Source: Bacillota bacterium (GTDB lineage: Bacteria > Bacillota > Bacilli > Bacillales > Bacillaceae_J). Taken from it: a stretch of 6,814 nt of DNA. Numbering within the stretch: the stretch's first letter is position 1; each line of letters opens with the position of its first letter. This document shows positions 5,623-6,814 of the stretch, piece by piece. The notes under the pieces are model-generated. The model saw nothing but the letters and a program-made list of their open reading frames with translations, was not told the DNA's origin and searched no databases. Both the position numbers and the translations under genes were made by a program. Location: positions 1 to 6,814 of the forward strand of contig JAEWMK010000390.1 of the NCBI GenBank assembly GCA_023457235.1. Direction: 5' to 3'.

Positions 5623-6375
5623 ATGAGGCCTATACGTATAAAATCATGGTTCAAAAATAAGCTTTCCAAATCAGATGGGGAAATTGAAAATCTGGTTTTA
5701 AAAGCACAAAGCGGAGATCAGAGGATACGTCACGATCTTCTTGAGCAATACAAGCCATTTGTGAAAAAAGTCGTATCTAAAGCGTGTAAACGATATATTT
5801 CCGAATCCATGGACGAATATAGCGTCGGTTTGCTTGCTCTAAATGAGGCTATTGACCAGTTTAATAGCGAGCAGGGTGGTAAATTTCTAACATTCGCTAG
5901 TATCGTCATTAATAGAAGGATAATCGATCATATTCGAAAAGAAAGCAGGCATAATCATATCCTTTTTTCAGATGAAGAGGACGAGGAAGGTAATATTCAG
6001 GAAAATTATATAGAACGAAAAACCTCTTTAGAAAAATACATCATGGAGGAAGAAAGCAAAAAGAGGGTAGAGGAAATAAAAGATTATCAGAAATTGTTGT
6101 TTAGTTATGGGATCACCTTTGAGGTGTTAAGCAGTGAATGCCCAAAGCATATTGATGCCAGGGAAAATGCCAAAAATGTTGCCAAAACAATTGCAGATCA
6201 TGAGGGACTTCGCGATGCATTAGTAGAAAAAAAGCGGTTGCCGATTAAAGAACTGGAAGGACTGGTCTCGTGCAGCCGAAAAACAATTGAAAGGAATCGT
6301 AAGTATATTATTGCTATCGCTTTAATTTATATTGGAGAGTTTAACGCTCTAAAATCATATATTGCACCTGAGTAG
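5623..6375 (+). CDS. sigI: RNA polymerase sigma factor SigI
   Basis: A 250-residue sigma-70-family factor, close to the 251 residues I recall for B. subtilis SigI. Region 2 spans about 38-108: YKPFVKKVVSKACKRYI, then DEYSVGLLALNEAIDQF and FLTFASIVINRRIIDHIRKE, which hold the core-binding and -10 recognition parts. An acidic linker (about 115-150) leads to the SigI-type C-terminal domain with a helix-turn-helix, LPIKELEGLVSCSRKTIERNRKY (206-228), for -35 recognition. In Bacillus SigI answers heat and cell-wall stress and is held inactive by membrane-bound RsgI, whose gene follows 18 bp downstream. The start has GAGGTGG at 5612-5618. Confidence 0.95.
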   Translation: MRPIRIKSWFKNKLSKSDGEIENLVLKAQSGDQRIRHDLLEQYKPFVKKVVSKACKRYISESMDEYSVGLLALNEAIDQFNSEQGGKFLTFASIVINRRIIDHIRKESRHNHILFSDEEDEEGNIQENYIERKTSLEKYIMEEESKKRVEEIKDYQKLLFSYGITFEVLSSECPKHIDARENAKNVAKTIADHEGLRDALVEKKRLPIKELEGLVSCSRKTIERNRKYIIAIALIYIGEFNALKSYIAPE

Positions 6376-6393
6376 GGGAGGGACACACACTCA

Positions 6394-6814
6394 ATGAAGC
6401 AAGGAATTGTAATGGAGATAAAAAATAAAAAAGCGATTGTTTTAACAAAAGAAGGTGCTTTCGAAACAGTCTCTCTGAAGAAAGGGCAACAAGTTGATAT
6501 TGGCTCGGAAATTGATGTCCCGGTGTCTAAAAATTATTTCAACTCCTATACAAAGCGGATTTCTACTATTGCAGCAGCTGCAGCCGTTCTTATTTTATTC
6601 TTCACTCAATATCCGTTTTTACAGAATAGTAAATTAGCAGTAGCAGCCTATGTGGGATTAGACATTAACCCAAGCATCGAAGTTGGAATTAATGAAAAGT
6701 TAAATATAGTTGAAGTTATTCCAATTAATGATGACGGGAAAATAATAGTCGATCAAATCGCTGACGACTACCGGAATAAACCACTATCTGAATTCATTGA
6801 CGACACGATTGAAC
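6394..6814 (+). CDS. rsgI: Anti-sigma-I factor RsgI, N-terminal part (runs off the right edge)
   Basis: An open frame of 140 residues from ATG 6394 to the window end with no stop. Residues 1-50 form the cytoplasmic SigI-binding RsgI_N domain (MKQGIVMEIKNKKAIVLTKE onward). Residues about 56-75 are one transmembrane helix rich in Ala, Leu and Phe. The extracytoplasmic part opens with AAYVGLDINPSIEVGIN (84-100). The DINPS motif holds an Asn-Pro pair (N92-P93) that, as I recall from RsgI work, is the autoproteolytic site used before intramembrane cleavage and SigI release. GGGGAGGG (6375-6382) is 11 bases from the ATG, slightly long, but no nearer start exists. It is co-transcribed with sigI. The missing C-terminal part decides the sensory type and cannot be judged here. 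Confidence 0.92.
   Translation, partial: MKQGIVMEIKNKKAIVLTKEGAFETVSLKKGQQVDIGSEIDVPVSKNYFNSYTKRISTIAAAAAVLILFFTQYPFLQNSKLAVAAYVGLDINPSIEVGINEKLNIVEVIPINDDGKIIVDQIADDYRNKPLSEFIDDTIE

Overview
The window looks like chromosomal DNA from a low-GC Gram-positive of the Bacillaceae. The grounds are AT-rich intergenic DNA, strong GGAGG-type ribosome binding sites, rho-independent terminators, an alternative sigma factor of the SigI type with its RsgI anti-sigma partner, and the YusF/YusE gene pair, all familiar from Bacillus. Species cannot be fixed from the sequence alone.

Layout. Positions 1-46 hold what may be the end of a dispersed Bacillaceae repeat, followed by a terminator hairpin at 62-96. 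An IclR-family regulator lies on the minus strand (128-919). A 409-bp divergent intergenic region (920-1328) carries a long bulged stem-loop, a 10-bp inverted repeat, a TTGACA/TACTAT promoter and repeated ATAGTGAAC words that could be operators. From 1329 to 4623 on the plus strand lies a tight three-gene aromatic catabolism operon: FAH-family hydrolase (acylpyruvate/fumarylpyruvate hydrolase type), gentisate 1,2-dioxygenase, and a class A flavin monooxygenase that best fits 3-hydroxybenzoate 6-hydroxylase. It ends in a terminator at 4637-4676. Then comes a two-gene unit, yusF (small Toprim protein, probably started at TTG 4756) and yusE (thioredoxin-like), with its own terminator (5462-5490). 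Last is sigI-rsgI, with rsgI running off the right edge; a SigI-like promoter precedes sigI.

How the genes work together. The monooxygenase would convert 3-hydroxybenzoate to gentisate, the dioxygenase opens the ring to maleylpyruvate, and the FAH-family enzyme would release pyruvate plus a C4 dicarboxylate (fumarate, or maleate if no isomerisation occurs). No maleylpyruvate isomerase and no uptake gene lies in the window. The divergent IclR-family protein is the natural candidate regulator, by analogy with GenR of Corynebacterium glutamicum. The yusFE and sigI-rsgI units are core-genome functions (unknown/redox, and cell-wall/heat stress respectively) with no evident metabolic tie to the aromatic operon.

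I see no clearly unprecedented system. The most worthwhile items are the isomerase-less gentisate operon, the architecture of the divergent control region, the long stem-loop at 960-1008, and the putative SigI autoregulatory promoter.
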